DNA of 64,000 nt from a bacterium (lineage in GTDB: Bacteria; UBP6; UBA1177), in the NCBI GenBank assembly GCA_017538365.1, contig JAFYIZ010000028.1, positions 62,001 through 126,000 on the forward strand, read 5' to 3'. Each line of letters opens with the position of its first letter. Position 1 is the first letter of the stretch. This document shows positions 1 through 8,348 of this stretch, in pieces. The position numbers and the translations under genes were made by a program. Below the pieces are notes generated by a model. The model ran no database searches. It was not told the DNA's origin and saw only the letters and a list, made by a program, of their open reading frames with translations.

Positions 1-622
1 CAGCGATACCACGGATTCAGGTGACGACAAAGATCCCGCTGATTCCGGAGATGAGAGCGATCCCGCAGATTCAGGTGACGACAGCGATACCACCGATTCG
101 GGTGATGATAACGATACCGATTCAGGCGAAAATCAGCAGAAATGCACTGAAATCACTCTCATTAATGCTGATCAACTCAGCTACAATAAAGAGTCTTCAA
201 CTAGTCACGTATTCAAAACGACATACACTCCTAACACTGGTTCAAATGATAATTTATACATTAAAATTTTTGGTTCCTACACGGATAATTATTCCGATAA
301 TTACTCGTTGGCTGGAACGAACTGGAAGGATGACAAAGGATATAACATGGCAAACGGAGTTTTCGTATATGTTTACGAAAACGAATACTGTGACTACAAC
401 GGCAGCAACTGCTCCCATAGCAAAATGTACTTCCAGAGAAAGGGAAATGTCGATGTATCATCGATGCAAGTCAATAATTTCGGAACAAACATTTTTTACG
501 CAGATCTTGACGGCGTAGAACTTGAAGAAGTCTCAATCAACGGTGCAAACCAATCAATACCCAAAGAAGGTGGAGAATGTCTTAAAATCAAGGATACAGA
601 GGTTCATTATCAGTGGTATTAA
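1..622 (+). CDS. C-terminal part of a secreted acidic-repeat protein (5' end outside window)
   Basis: An open frame enters from the window edge (first whole codon at 2) and ends at TAA 620-622, giving 206 residues of a longer protein. The first ~44 residues are a tandem Asp/Ser/Gly linker, followed by a ~160-residue domain starting near the first Cys with several aromatic/Asn-rich stretches and paired Cys (for example YCDYNGSNCSHSK). I do not recognise the domain. The acidic linker resembles those in the lipoproteins at 4503, 40098 and 41135, so a surface lipoprotein is likely, but the signal peptide is not in view. An ATG at 308 exists, but the frame is open upstream and the linker is clearly coding, so it is not the start. 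Confidence 0.8.
   Translation, partial: SDTTDSGDDKDPADSGDESDPADSGDDSDTTDSGDDNDTDSGENQQKCTEITLINADQLSYNKESSTSHVFKTTYTPNTGSNDNLYIKIFGSYTDNYSDNYSLAGTNWKDDKGYNMANGVFVYVYENEYCDYNGSNCSHSKMYFQRKGNVDVSSMQVNNFGTNIFYADLDGVELEEVSINGANQSIPKEGGECLKIKDTEVHYQWY
2..133 (+). repeat. In-frame 27-nt tandem repeat coding a 9-residue Asp-rich unit
   Basis: Five consecutive units translate as SDTTDSGDD, KDPADSGDE, SDPADSGDD, SDTTDSGDD and a shortened NDTDSGEN. Units 1-4 are exactly 27 nt and the last is 24 nt. The array continues out of the window on the left, so total copy number is unknown. Confidence 0.85.
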
Positions 623-780
623 AATCCGTTAAAATAAAAACCGCTTTCTAATCAAAAAAACTTCTTTTACAAAACACACACCATCACTTCTTAAAGATTC
701 ACGCCATAAAAAATGTTTGTAACAGAATAAAATTCAAGCCTTAAATCTAAAACTTGAATCGGAAAAAATGAAAGGAAATA

Positions 781-797
781 AAAAAGGAAGCCTCTTC
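781..797 (-). terminator. Weak terminator-like hairpin downstream of the tRNA genes
   Basis: Read on the minus strand just after tRNA-Glu, GAAG-AGG-CTTC is followed by a C and a T-run. The stem is only 4 bp, so this is a tentative end for the tRNA transcript. Confidence 0.3.
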
Positions 798-804
798 GAT
801 TTTC

Positions 805-879
805 TGGCGACCCCTAGCGGATTCGAACCGCTGTTAGCGGCGTGAGAGGCCGCCGTCCTAACCGCTAGACGAAGGGGTC
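805..879 (-). tRNA. tRNA-Glu (anticodon CTC)
   Basis: The reverse complement folds as a cloverleaf: acceptor GACCCCT pairs with AGGGGTC, the anticodon stem is GCGGC/GCCGC with loop CTCTCAC, and the T-arm has GGTTCGAATCC. The loop gives anticodon CTC, reading GAG. The 3' CCA is encoded. It lies 14 nt downstream of tRNA-Gln and is probably co-transcribed with it. Confidence 0.95.
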
Positions 880-893
880 ATTGCATGAATAAG

Positions 894-967
894 TGGATCC
901 CGAACAAGGATTCGAACCTTGATTGACGGAGCCAGAATCCGTAGTCCTGCCATTGGACGATCCGGGA
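894..967 (-). tRNA. tRNA-Gln (anticodon CTG)
   Basis: On the minus strand the acceptor TCCCGGA pairs with TTCGGGA, the anticodon stem is ACGGA/TCCGT with loop TTCTGGC (anticodon CTG, codon CAG), and the T-loop is GGTTCGAATCC. CCA is encoded. The upstream protein gene ends only 10 nt before the tRNA, so the tRNAs are likely processed from a longer mRNA-tRNA transcript. Confidence 0.93.
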
Positions 968-977
968 ACCTCATGCT

Positions 978-1334
978 TTATTTGAAGATTCTTGCGAAGA
1001 CTTTGTCATCCCAGCCGATGACGTAGATTTTGTGCCACGGTGCAGACTGTTTCAGGTTGTAGAAAACATGAACCCGATAATTCTCTTCGTTGGTGAGAAG
1101 CTCGTCTTTAACCGAACTGTCTCCCACGAAAAGTGCCTGAACCTGTTTTACTGAAGTATCGAAGTCTTTCATGAGCTGATACTTGTTGTCTCCGGTCTTA
1201 GTTGCCTGAGCCGGAAGATAGGCCAAAAACAAGTCTTTTGCAGAAATCCCAAAACTCAAAAGTGAAAGGACGATCAAAACGGCGGCTTTATAGCCAAAAT
1301 TTTTTTTAAAGTCAAGAAAAAATTTCATTTTCAC
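978..1334 (-). CDS. Hypothetical small exported or membrane-anchored protein
   Basis: 118 residues with a GTG start at 1334. This start is chosen because a GGAGA Shine-Dalgarno (1342-1346) lies 7 nt upstream; the ATG at 1328 would be 13 nt away. A basic N-terminus is followed by a hydrophobic segment (about residues 13-31, AAVLIVLSLLSFGIS) that looks like a signal peptide or anchor, then a ~85-residue polar domain ending FARIFK. No family is recognised. It follows the lipoprotein gene ending at 1358 by 23 nt and precedes tRNA-Gln by 10 nt, suggesting one transcript. Confidence 0.65.
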   Translation of the reverse strand: MKMKFFLDFKKNFGYKAAVLIVLSLLSFGISAKDLFLAYLPAQATKTGDNKYQLMKDFDTSVKQVQALFVGDSSVKDELLTNEENYRVHVFYNLKQSAPWHKIYVIGWDDKVFARIFK

Positions 1335-1357
1335 GAAAAAATCTCCGTTTTCTTTAA

Positions 1358-2356
1358 CTATTCGCCCTGATTCTGGAGTTCTTTGATTTTTTCTTTGAGA
1401 GCTTTTTCTCTTTCCCAGATCTCTTTGAGCTGTTTTCTTGCCTCTTCGTCAGCCTTTTTGGTGTCTTCGATGAGTTTTTTAAGTCTGTCTCTTTCCTTGT
1501 TTTCAGCTACGAGTTCGTCCGGAGTGATGTGAACGCCGTCGATAATGTAGAAGTTGAAGGAAAGCGGCTGGTCGGGATCCCACTCTTCGGGAATGTCCTT
1601 TACGACCGATTTGAAAACCTTTACGGAGTTGGGAAGGAGCGAAGTTCTGAGACCTTCATATCTCATATCGGTGACAGGAAGGAAGTTCTCTGCATAGATT
1701 ACGTCGCCGTTTTTATCTTTGAAACGGACTCTGATGCCGACTCTGATCATATCAAGGTCGCTGCTGCCGTTGAGGATCGTTCCGGTAAGTTCTGCAAAAC
1801 CGGGGCGGTCGGGAATCTTTTTACCAGTAATATCATCGATTTTGATGAGTCCTTTGTAGTTTTTGAGCAGGTTTGCAAGTCTTGCCTGTTCTGCATCACG
1901 CTCGGTGATTTCAGCCATAAGAGTCTGAAGTTCGACTTTGAAAGCTTCTCCTTCCTTTACGACTCTGACCGTGAAGATGAGCGTTGCGTCTTCATTCATA
2001 ACGCCTGCCATACGACCCATGTTAGCCGTCTGACCGGTAGCTTCGATGAAAGCCTTGGTTTCTGCGTCGATAACGATATTTGCACGCGAAGTTCTGATCT
2101 CAGTTCCGATTTTGCCTTTGTATGTTGTTGTTGCAAAATCTTTGAAATCTTCGAATGTTACGACTTTTTTCATCTCGCTTGAAAGCCAGTTGTCATAAAT
2201 TTCCTGCAAAGTTCCCTTCTTGCCGTCGGAAGCGTCGCGGACTGCATAAAGATAGCTCTGAATGAAAGCGTCGACCTGATCCTGAAGAGATTTCGATTTT
2301 TCGCCGCAGCTCAAGAACATCAGCGCTGCAAGCAAGAAAAGCATCAATTTTTTCAT
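1358..2356 (-). CDS. Lipoprotein with FxLYD-like domain and C-terminal coiled coil
   Basis: 332 residues from ATG 2356, preceded by AGGAGG with a 4-nt gap; a longer reading upstream is not supported. The signal peptide ends in the lipobox LMFLSC, making Cys17 the lipidated residue. A central region (TGTILNGSSDLDMIRVGI, then a DKNGDVIY turn and a PNSVKVFK strand) resembles the beta-sandwich FxLYD-type domains of bacterial surface proteins. The last ~60 residues are Lys/Glu-rich with heptad character (coiled coil). It is second in a minus-strand series after the PPC-like lipoprotein (46 nt gap). The domain assignment is by eye and the function is unknown. Confidence 0.75.
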   Translation of the reverse strand: MKKLMLFLLAALMFLSCGEKSKSLQDQVDAFIQSYLYAVRDASDGKKGTLQEIYDNWLSSEMKKVVTFEDFKDFATTTYKGKIGTEIRTSRANIVIDAETKAFIEATGQTANMGRMAGVMNEDATLIFTVRVVKEGEAFKVELQTLMAEITERDAEQARLANLLKNYKGLIKIDDITGKKIPDRPGFAELTGTILNGSSDLDMIRVGIRVRFKDKNGDVIYAENFLPVTDMRYEGLRTSLLPNSVKVFKSVVKDIPEEWDPDQPLSFNFYIIDGVHITPDELVAENKERDRLKKLIEDTKKADEEARKQLKEIWEREKALKEKIKELQNQGE

Positions 2357-2402
2357 AATTCCTCCTGAAAAAGTAAAAAAACAATGTTGCGCGAACATAT
2401 TA

Positions 2403-4328
2403 TCACTTTAAATATAAGTCAAGAATATAATAACCTTTGATATTCATTGCCGAAATATTGGAACTTTCGCTCATGAACGGCGTGATTTTTATCGAATATG
2501 TTTCTCCGGCTTTCACTTTGCGGGTAATGAAACTGTATTTGTTGAAGTGAAGAGTGGATATCATGTCGTCGGAAGTGCCGATTTCAACGCCGTCATGCAG
2601 CAGAGTCATCACGGTATCGATATCGAAACTTGTCGATTCGCGGTCAGGACTTGTCGAAATATAGACGGTTCCGTCGCGTTCCGCTGTAAATTCGAAAGTG
2701 TTCTCGTAAAAATCACTGTCGGTATCGAAATATCCGAAATAAGCTTTGTCAGTCGAAATTTTTACCGGGTTTTTGTCGGTTCCGTGACTCCATTTTTCAG
2801 GTTTCGAGATAATTTCTTCAATCGAAAGAGTCAGTTTCTCACCTGAATTCTGCTCGCATTCGTTGATAAAAAGTCCGAAAACGAGAGTTTCAGTCAACTC
2901 GTATTTTCTTGAAAAAAAGCGGACTGTTTCAGCGGGATCGGGCATTGCAAACGGCAGCAGGTCACGGTCAAAAATGTAGAGTCCTGCAAGATTTTCAGGC
3001 ACAGAAAGAGTGATTTCTGCAAGATTTTTTTCTTTGTCGGCAATCCACTTGAAAAATTTCCAGCCGCAGTCGGGAAGTTCAATCTCAAGCTTGCCGGCGG
3101 ATGAATCGAAAGTTTCGATTTTTGTCTCTCTGCTGATTTCAAGAGAGTAGGGAACGTCGCTTCCCAAAAGGTCGAGGTAAATATCTCCGTTGAAAGGCGC
3201 GAGCATGTTGATGTTGTGTGTTTCGATGCCGCTCAGCATGTTTGCACGCAGTGCGATAAGGCCGCTTCCGGTTATGTTGTACGAAGATCCCCAGATTTCG
3301 GCAATAAAAGGATTCGGATTTTCGGGAGTGATTTTTATGGAAAGAATATCACCCTTTTCGACTTTGAATCTGAACCAGTCTTCGTCGTCGCTCTCAACGC
3401 CCAAAATATTTTTCTTTTCAGTGTCCAAATATCCGGAAATATTGGCCGAATCGGTGATGTTTGCATAGTCGAAGGTGTCGTTCGGTTCAAGTTCCTTTGA
3501 TTCCGGCTGCTGCGTGAAGGAGACACTGAAAACCTCGTCCTCAGTTTCGTCGAGATCGAGGAGCATTCTGCCGGTCACGAGAAGATGCCGCAGATTTCCT
3601 TCAAGTCTGGAATAGATGAGCGGGTCGATTTTATTGCTGTAGTAGTCTTCATCGTCGTTTCCTGCGACGATTTCGCGGCTTCCGCAGTTCATGACAAAAG
3701 AAAATTTGTTGCTTTTCATATTTTTCGAGTCGACATTCATCTGGTAGAGCGCGCTTTTTTCAAAAACCGGTTCGAGAATGTCAATATGCTTGCCTGATTG
3801 CGAGAAAACTCTTTCAACTGTTGAATTTAATTTGATTTTTTCATAGTTGTCAGCGTCGCATATATGACTTGTTATCACTCTGAAATAATATTTGAATCCA
3901 CCGACTTTCTTCTCTTCACCTGTGTTTCTTTTGTCGCCTATTTCAAAATAGTTCCAGCCGTCGGCAGTCGTTACGAAAGTTGCCCTGCGTTTTCCCGGAA
4001 CTTTGAAAACCGCGAAAGTGTAGTTGCCAAGATTGTCGTTGTGAGCGATGTACGGCTCGAAATTTTCTTCTCTGCTTTCAAACTCAAAAGTGATAAGAGT
4101 TCCGGAGGGCAGCCAAATCTTGAAAATGTCTGTATCGGCTGAATTTCCCTTGGGTTTTGCAATTTCTGCGGCGTAAATGTTTCCTTCAGAAATTTCGAAA
4201 GCCGGAAAATCGTTAGGTTCGACTTCGTATATATATTCGGCAGAATCAACGTATTTCGTATGTTCGCAGCCGGCAACAAGCGGCAGAAACAATAAAAAAT
4301 AGAAATATTTCAAAAATTTTAGAGTCAA
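2403..4328 (-). CDS. Large lipoprotein with PPC-like beta-sandwich repeats
   Basis: 641 residues from a TTG start at 4328, which has GGAG (4337-4340) 8 nt upstream; the farther TTG at 4352 lacks such a site. The signal peptide ends LPLVAGC (lipid Cys21). At least two or three repeats follow the pattern E-P-N-D ... D-x-D-W/I-F-x-F-x-(V/L)-x-x-G-x-x-(I/L), for example VEPNDFP, ELEPNDTF with SDDEDWFRFKVEKGD, and a C-terminal copy with FDTDSDFYENTFEF. This is the signature of bacterial pre-peptidase C-terminal (PPC) domains, which sit in secreted or surface proteins. No enzymatic domain is visible, so it may be a purely structural or adhesive surface protein. Probably first gene of the operon running to the tRNAs. 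Confidence 0.75.
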   Translation of the reverse strand: MTLKFLKYFYFLLFLPLVAGCEHTKYVDSAEYIYEVEPNDFPAFEISEGNIYAAEIAKPKGNSADTDIFKIWLPSGTLITFEFESREENFEPYIAHNDNLGNYTFAVFKVPGKRRATFVTTADGWNYFEIGDKRNTGEEKKVGGFKYYFRVITSHICDADNYEKIKLNSTVERVFSQSGKHIDILEPVFEKSALYQMNVDSKNMKSNKFSFVMNCGSREIVAGNDDEDYYSNKIDPLIYSRLEGNLRHLLVTGRMLLDLDETEDEVFSVSFTQQPESKELEPNDTFDYANITDSANISGYLDTEKKNILGVESDDEDWFRFKVEKGDILSIKITPENPNPFIAEIWGSSYNITGSGLIALRANMLSGIETHNINMLAPFNGDIYLDLLGSDVPYSLEISRETKIETFDSSAGKLEIELPDCGWKFFKWIADKEKNLAEITLSVPENLAGLYIFDRDLLPFAMPDPAETVRFFSRKYELTETLVFGLFINECEQNSGEKLTLSIEEIISKPEKWSHGTDKNPVKISTDKAYFGYFDTDSDFYENTFEFTAERDGTVYISTSPDRESTSFDIDTVMTLLHDGVEIGTSDDMISTLHFNKYSFITRKVKAGETYSIKITPFMSESSNISAMNIKGYYILDLYLK

Positions 4329-4444
4329 ACAGCCTGCTCCGCAACAAATCAACGTTATTATTCAGATAAATCACCGAAAGTAAATATAAACTGCGGATTT
4401 TGGAGACCTGAAAAAAGGAATGTGATTTTTGTTTATCTTTTATG

Positions 4445-4472
4445 TTTACAAATAATGTAATTTCGCTAAAAT
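4445..4472 (+). promoter_or_regulatory. Promoter of the EGF-like lipoprotein gene
   Basis: TTTACA (4445-4450), 16-nt spacer, TAAAAT (4467-4472), then GCGGC and a T8 run at 4481-4488. Confidence 0.6.
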
Positions 4473-4502
4473 AATGCGGCTTTTTTTTATGAGGAGAAAA
4501 AA

Positions 4503-5522
4503 ATGAAGTTTTCAGCTTTAATTTCAGTTTTGTTTCTTTCCTTCGTTTTTGTTGCCTGTGTATCAGACGAAGATGAAGAAATGCGTTGTATCACCTCTAT
4601 GGATTGTCCTGACGGTTATACCTGTGCAAATTCTGTCTGCCAGCCGCCGGTTGCTGCCGAGACGGATGCTGATGCTCAGAATGATAATGAAACGCAAGAT
4701 TCCGACACTTCTGTATCCCAAGACGATTCCGGCAGCGTAGATGCCGACAATGTTGTGTCGGGAGATGATGACGTTTCGCCGGTTGAAGATGACGATGTTT
4801 TGGATGATTCGGACGATTCAGATGATTCGACTGAAGAACTGCCTGATGACGTTTCTGCGACCGACAATGACGTGGTTGATGAAACTCCTGACGAAGTTAC
4901 TGTGCTGGAATGTCCGAACAACTGCAGTAATCACGGTGACTGTGACACAGCAACCGGAGTATGCACCTGCACAGACAACCATGACGGTGCGGACTGTTCA
5001 GAGTGCAAAACCGGATATACGAACAACGGCGGCACATGTGTTCAGAAACAGTGCGACACAAATAAATGTTGGACATCCCACAGTTGCACATATCCTATCA
5101 GCAGCATTTTTACAAGCACTGAAACTATTTATGCCCACGGAAATTGCGATAACAATACTGGTGAATGTCAATGTGAAAGCGGCTGGCTTACTGCCAATAA
5201 CGGAACGGGGGAAACTTTAACCTGCGGTACGGATTATGAAACTTTCGAACCGTTTGAAACTCTTAACAACATTCAGTGCACAGTCTGCGACAAAAACAAT
5301 CCGCCGTCACAATATGCTTCAACAGGCTGTCCGACAAACTGCCCGTCTTTGTTTTGCAGCAACGCTTTGTTGATAGATACTGGTTCGGGCACCTGTTACT
5401 ATGAACCTACCGGTTCCCACAGATTATATTGCAAATGTGCATCAGGTTATACGATAAGCGGCAGCGAATACTACGATGCAAATCCTATGGGAATGTGCAA
5501 TTCTGAATCGTCTGGCGAATAA
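4503..5522 (+). CDS. Acidic-linker, EGF-like cysteine-rich lipoprotein
   Basis: 339 residues; ATG with GAGGAG just upstream. Signal peptide and lipobox VFVAC put the lipidated Cys at 19. A short Cys module (about 29-52, CITSMDCPDGYTC) is followed by a long Asp/Ser/Glu linker (about 55-130), then an EGF-like module (CPNNCSNHGDCDTATGVCTC, continuing to a DCSECKTGY turn) and further paired Cys to the C-terminus. EGF-like and acidic-linker lipoproteins are typical of outer-surface proteins in Myxococcota-like genomes; the binding partner is unknown. It is transcribed alone, with its own promoter and T-rich leader, between a divergent lipoprotein operon and lexA. Confidence 0.8.
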   Translation: MKFSALISVLFLSFVFVACVSDEDEEMRCITSMDCPDGYTCANSVCQPPVAAETDADAQNDNETQDSDTSVSQDDSGSVDADNVVSGDDDVSPVEDDDVLDDSDDSDDSTEELPDDVSATDNDVVDETPDEVTVLECPNNCSNHGDCDTATGVCTCTDNHDGADCSECKTGYTNNGGTCVQKQCDTNKCWTSHSCTYPISSIFTSTETIYAHGNCDNNTGECQCESGWLTANNGTGETLTCGTDYETFEPFETLNNIQCTVCDKNNPPSQYASTGCPTNCPSLFCSNALLIDTGSGTCYYEPTGSHRLYCKCASGYTISGSEYYDANPMGMCNSESSGE

Positions 5523-5630
5523 CTCTCTGATTTAATTAAAAAACCCAAACATGTTTCTGCTTTTTTTATCGGTTTTAACAATCGGAAAACTATATTTCTG
5601 CAAAAAACAATCAAGGTTTTGAATTTTTTC

Positions 5631-5658
5631 TTGACCTTGAAAAATCAAGGTATATAAT
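5631..5658 (+). promoter_or_regulatory. lexA promoter
   Basis: TTGACC (5631-5636), 16-nt spacer, TATAAT (5653-5658). A T7 run lies at 5673-5679, just ahead of the GAGG ribosome site. The spacer holds a perfect palindrome (separate entry). Confidence 0.8.
5635..5650. promoter_or_regulatory. Putative LexA operator CCTTGA-N4-TCAAGG
   Basis: A perfect 6+6 inverted repeat CCTTGA-AAAA-TCAAGG overlaps the end of the -35 and fills the spacer of the lexA promoter, the place an autorepressor would bind. An extra half-site TCAAGG lies at 5611-5616. It differs from the CTGT-N8-ACAG and GAAC-N4-GTTC LexA boxes. Confidence 0.6.
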
Positions 5659-5691
5659 TGCCTGGATTTATGTTTTTTTGTGAGGTGAAAA

Positions 5692-6339
5692 ATGACAGTT
5701 TCAAGACAAAACGGACTTACCGAATCCCAGGCTAAAGTTTTGAAGACAGTTTCCGATTTTATTGCTGAAAACGGCTATTCTCCGACCGCAAAAGAGATTT
5801 CCGAGATTCTGAACATTACGCAGACTTCGGTTTTCGAACAGTTGGAACGGCTTGAAAAAAAGAGGTATATAACCAGACAGAAAGGTGCCGCAAGAACTAT
5901 CGGCATACTTAATCAGCCTGAAAATGAAAAGCCTGTTAAAAAAAGTGACTCTGTGAAACTTGTGAAAGTTCCGATCATCGGAACGATTGCTGCCGGTGCT
6001 CCGATTTTTGCAGACGAAAATATGGAAGGGGAGATCCTGGTCGATGAAAGCAACATCGGAAAAGGAAGGTTCTTTGCTCTCAGAGTCCGCGGCGACAGTA
6101 TGATAAATGCCGGAATAAACAACGGTGATTTAGTCATAATAAAACGCCAGCCCCTTGCTGAAAACGGTGATATTATCGCTGCTTTGATTGACAGCGAGGC
6201 TACTTTAAAACGTCTTTCACTCAGCAACGATGAAGTTTTTCTGCTTCCCGAAAACGAAAAATATTCTCCGATAAACGTTACCTGCCGTGAAGATTTCAAA
6301 ATTTTAGGCAAAATGGTGACAACCGTAACGGTTTTGTGA
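5692..6339 (+). CDS. lexA: LexA SOS repressor
   Basis: 215 residues, normal LexA length. The N-terminal winged helix-turn-helix (about 10-70; GLTESQAKVLKTVSDFI, GYSPTAKEISE) is followed by a linker and the S24-type autoprotease: cleavage site Ala101-Gly102 in TIAAGAP, catalytic Ser136 in RGDSM and Lys173 in ATLKRL. LexA represses SOS genes and cuts itself when RecA is activated. The recognition-helix region (ITQTSVFEQLERL) differs from the enterobacterial one, consistent with a different operator. The promoter carries a perfect palindrome suited to autoregulation. The gene stands alone; ATG is preceded by GAGG. Confidence 0.95.
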   Translation: MTVSRQNGLTESQAKVLKTVSDFIAENGYSPTAKEISEILNITQTSVFEQLERLEKKRYITRQKGAARTIGILNQPENEKPVKKSDSVKLVKVPIIGTIAAGAPIFADENMEGEILVDESNIGKGRFFALRVRGDSMINAGINNGDLVIIKRQPLAENGDIIAALIDSEATLKRLSLSNDEVFLLPENEKYSPINVTCREDFKILGKMVTTVTVL

Positions 6340-6358
6340 GAAAAAACCGCAACTTCTT

Positions 6359-6386
6359 TTGACAACCTTATAAATACTGCTAATAT
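6359..6386 (+). promoter_or_regulatory. Promoter of the LamB-like porin gene
   Basis: TTGACA (6359-6364), 16-nt spacer, TAATAT (6381-6386). The -10 sits inside the palindrome GCTAATATTAGC (6379-6390), and a T7 run follows at 6393-6399. Confidence 0.7.
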
Positions 6387-6415
6387 TAGCGGTTTTTTTG
6401 TGAGGTGTGAAAATT

Positions 6416-7885
6416 ATGAACAATTTTGTCAAGAGTTTATTCGTTTTAATTTTCCTTTCATTCCAGTTGTTGCTCGTTGCCGAAGAAGCAGAGTCAAAAG
6501 AGGCTTCGACGCCTGCTGATGCGGTTTCTGCACAGTCGGATGAACAGAATCCTTCTGTCGAAAGTAAACCTGCCAAGAAGGATGACCGAGGTTTTGTTTT
6601 CGGTTCTTACGGCAGAGTTCAGCCTGCGACTGATCTTCGCGGAGGCTCTCCGAAGTGGGTGAATATAGTCGGTCACGGCAGCAGGCTTGAGCAAAGCAGC
6701 TATGTAGAACTCGATTTTGCTTATCTTCTCCCGCAGATTGGCGACAACGGTCCGAAGTTTGACTTTGTTTCGACTCTCGCTTTTTCAGAATCGCTTTTTC
6801 ACGATAACGGCAAATGGATCGCGCTGAATACGGTTAGAAACCTTTTTGTCAGAGCTGAAAACGTTTTTGTAAAACCGCTCGGTTTCTGGGTTGGAAGCAG
6901 AATGTACCGCGGCGATGACATCTATCTCCTGGATTTCTGGCCTCTTGACGACGACAATATTTACGGCGGCGGCGTAACTCTTCACTTCGATGATTTTGCT
7001 CTTGAATACTATTTCGGTTTCAACCGTCTCGAAGTTGACTGGCAGTACCAGGAGCAGGAAGTCGTTTCAAGCACTTTCGGCTCAGAAAGCATAACATGGA
7101 TGGACAGGCAGCGTATCGTTACCGGTCTCAAATATATGCAGAGATACAATGTTACCGAAAAAATAGGCTTGAAATGGAAGCTCATCGGTGAATTTCAGAG
7201 GATAAGTGCCGGTGAAAAGAGCAACGATCCTCTTGATGAGGACAATTCGATAGTTTATCCCGAAGATTTCGGCTGGTCGCTTGGCGCTCAACTGGGTCTT
7301 TTCGGCTATGCAAAGAACAGTTTTACCGATATTTTCTTCAAATACTCCGGAGGTCTTGCGGCTTACGGTCTCATGAGCGTTCCGTGGGGATTCGATTCAA
7401 AATACAAAACCAAGGATGCCAGAGAGATTCTTTTTGCAATTACATCCAATCTTGAAATCGGCTGGTTCGGCGCGATTTTCGGCGGTTATGTCCGTTCTTT
7501 CAGGGATTCAGACGGCAACAAATACGACAATGACGATTTTGTCGAATACACTTTTTCGCTCCGTCCGCACTTCTTTATCCATGAAAACTTCTATCTTGCT
7601 TTCGAAGTATCGCATCAGCTCAAGGATATGAACGGTCTGACAAATCTGAATAACGGCAAAACCAAAAGCATTATGCCGCAGGTTACGAAATTCTCGCTTA
7701 TTCCGATAGTTACTTACGGCGGCGGAAACTACGGCAGACCTCAGCTTCGTCTGGTTTACACTCTTGCAGTTCAGAATGACGATGCCCGCTACTCCTACAA
7801 CAAAGAGGATTTCCGTGCGAAACATTCCGTTCTTCATTATTTCGGTTTGAGCGCTGAATGGTGGTTCAATGTCGATCACAGATGA
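6416..7885 (+). CDS. Outer-membrane carbohydrate porin, LamB-like
   Basis: 489 residues. ATG 6416 is chosen over GTG 6407 because GAGG (6402-6405) is 10 nt from the ATG and only 1 nt from the GTG. A signal peptide (to about residue 22) is followed by a short linker and a beta-barrel rich in aromatic girdle residues. The segments GSYGRVQPATD, SYVELDFAYLL, VGSRMYRGDDIYLLDFW and GGGVTLHF align by eye with conserved LamB/maltoporin strands, and the C-terminus SAEWWF-NVDHR suggests a late barrel strand. Likely role: diffusion of sugars across the outer membrane. Substrate cannot be told; no sugar operon is adjacent. Confidence 0.75.
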   Translation: MNNFVKSLFVLIFLSFQLLLVAEEAESKEASTPADAVSAQSDEQNPSVESKPAKKDDRGFVFGSYGRVQPATDLRGGSPKWVNIVGHGSRLEQSSYVELDFAYLLPQIGDNGPKFDFVSTLAFSESLFHDNGKWIALNTVRNLFVRAENVFVKPLGFWVGSRMYRGDDIYLLDFWPLDDDNIYGGGVTLHFDDFALEYYFGFNRLEVDWQYQEQEVVSSTFGSESITWMDRQRIVTGLKYMQRYNVTEKIGLKWKLIGEFQRISAGEKSNDPLDEDNSIVYPEDFGWSLGAQLGLFGYAKNSFTDIFFKYSGGLAAYGLMSVPWGFDSKYKTKDAREILFAITSNLEIGWFGAIFGGYVRSFRDSDGNKYDNDDFVEYTFSLRPHFFIHENFYLAFEVSHQLKDMNGLTNLNNGKTKSIMPQVTKFSLIPIVTYGGGNYGRPQLRLVYTLAVQNDDARYSYNKEDFRAKHSVLHYFGLSAEWWFNVDHR

Positions 7886-7897
7886 TTTTGAAAAAAA

Positions 7898-7925
7898 TTC
7901 AGAATATTCGGTTTATGCGTATAAT
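7898..7925 (+). promoter_or_regulatory. Promoter of the lapA-lapB-like genes
   Basis: TTCAGA (7898-7903), 16-nt spacer, TATAAT (7920-7925), then AAGTCG and T7 at 7932-7938. Confidence 0.55.
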
Positions 7926-7961
7926 AAGTCGTTTTTTTGTTTGTTAAATTGAGGTCAAATC

Positions 7962-8339
7962 ATGAAATTGGTTAAAAAGTTACTTTTTATTTTTCTCATA
8001 GCTCTGATTGCGGTGATGATTGCTTATTTTGCGAGAGTTAACGATACGAATGTCACTCTCAATCTGATTTTTGTCTCTGTAAAGGATATTCAGCTCTGGC
8101 TGCTTTCCCTTTTCTGCTTTCTCGCAGGTGTTATTTTTTCGGTTATGGCCGTATTCATTGACATTATGTTCATGTCCGGCAACGAAAGGAAGCTGCGCAA
8201 GGAGTTGAAAAAGCTTAAATCAGAGCTTATTGCAGTCCGCAACGAAAAGTTGGCCGATATCGACGATTCTACTTTTGCCGAAAACGGTGAAAAACTTCCT
8301 GCAACAGATATCGAAAAAGAAAATCAGGAACAAAATTAG
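7962..8339 (+). CDS. LapA-like (DUF1049) inner-membrane protein
   Basis: 125 residues with two transmembrane segments (about 6-24 and 44-66) separated by a short periplasmic loop containing NVTLNLIFVSV, then a charged helix (RKLRKELKKLKSELIAVRNE) with coiled-coil character. This topology and the loop motif match the LapA domain (DUF1049). In E. coli LapA works with LapB and FtsH in controlling LpxC and so lipopolysaccharide level. The next gene, 9 nt downstream, is a LapB-like TPR protein, reproducing the lapAB pair and supporting the call. Confidence 0.8.
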   Translation: MKLVKKLLFIFLIALIAVMIAYFARVNDTNVTLNLIFVSVKDIQLWLLSLFCFLAGVIFSVMAVFIDIMFMSGNERKLRKELKKLKSELIAVRNEKLADIDDSTFAENGEKLPATDIEKENQEQN

Positions 8340-8348
8340 GAGTTTACC

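Noticed and set aside
2-133. 27-nt repeat considered as a mobile or CRISPR-like element
   Set aside because: It is in frame, codes an acidic tether, and has no spacers.
5540-5585. Possible terminator after the EGF-like lipoprotein (AAACATGTTT then T7)
   Set aside because: Only a 5-nt self-complementary word without a loop; no stable stem before the T-run.
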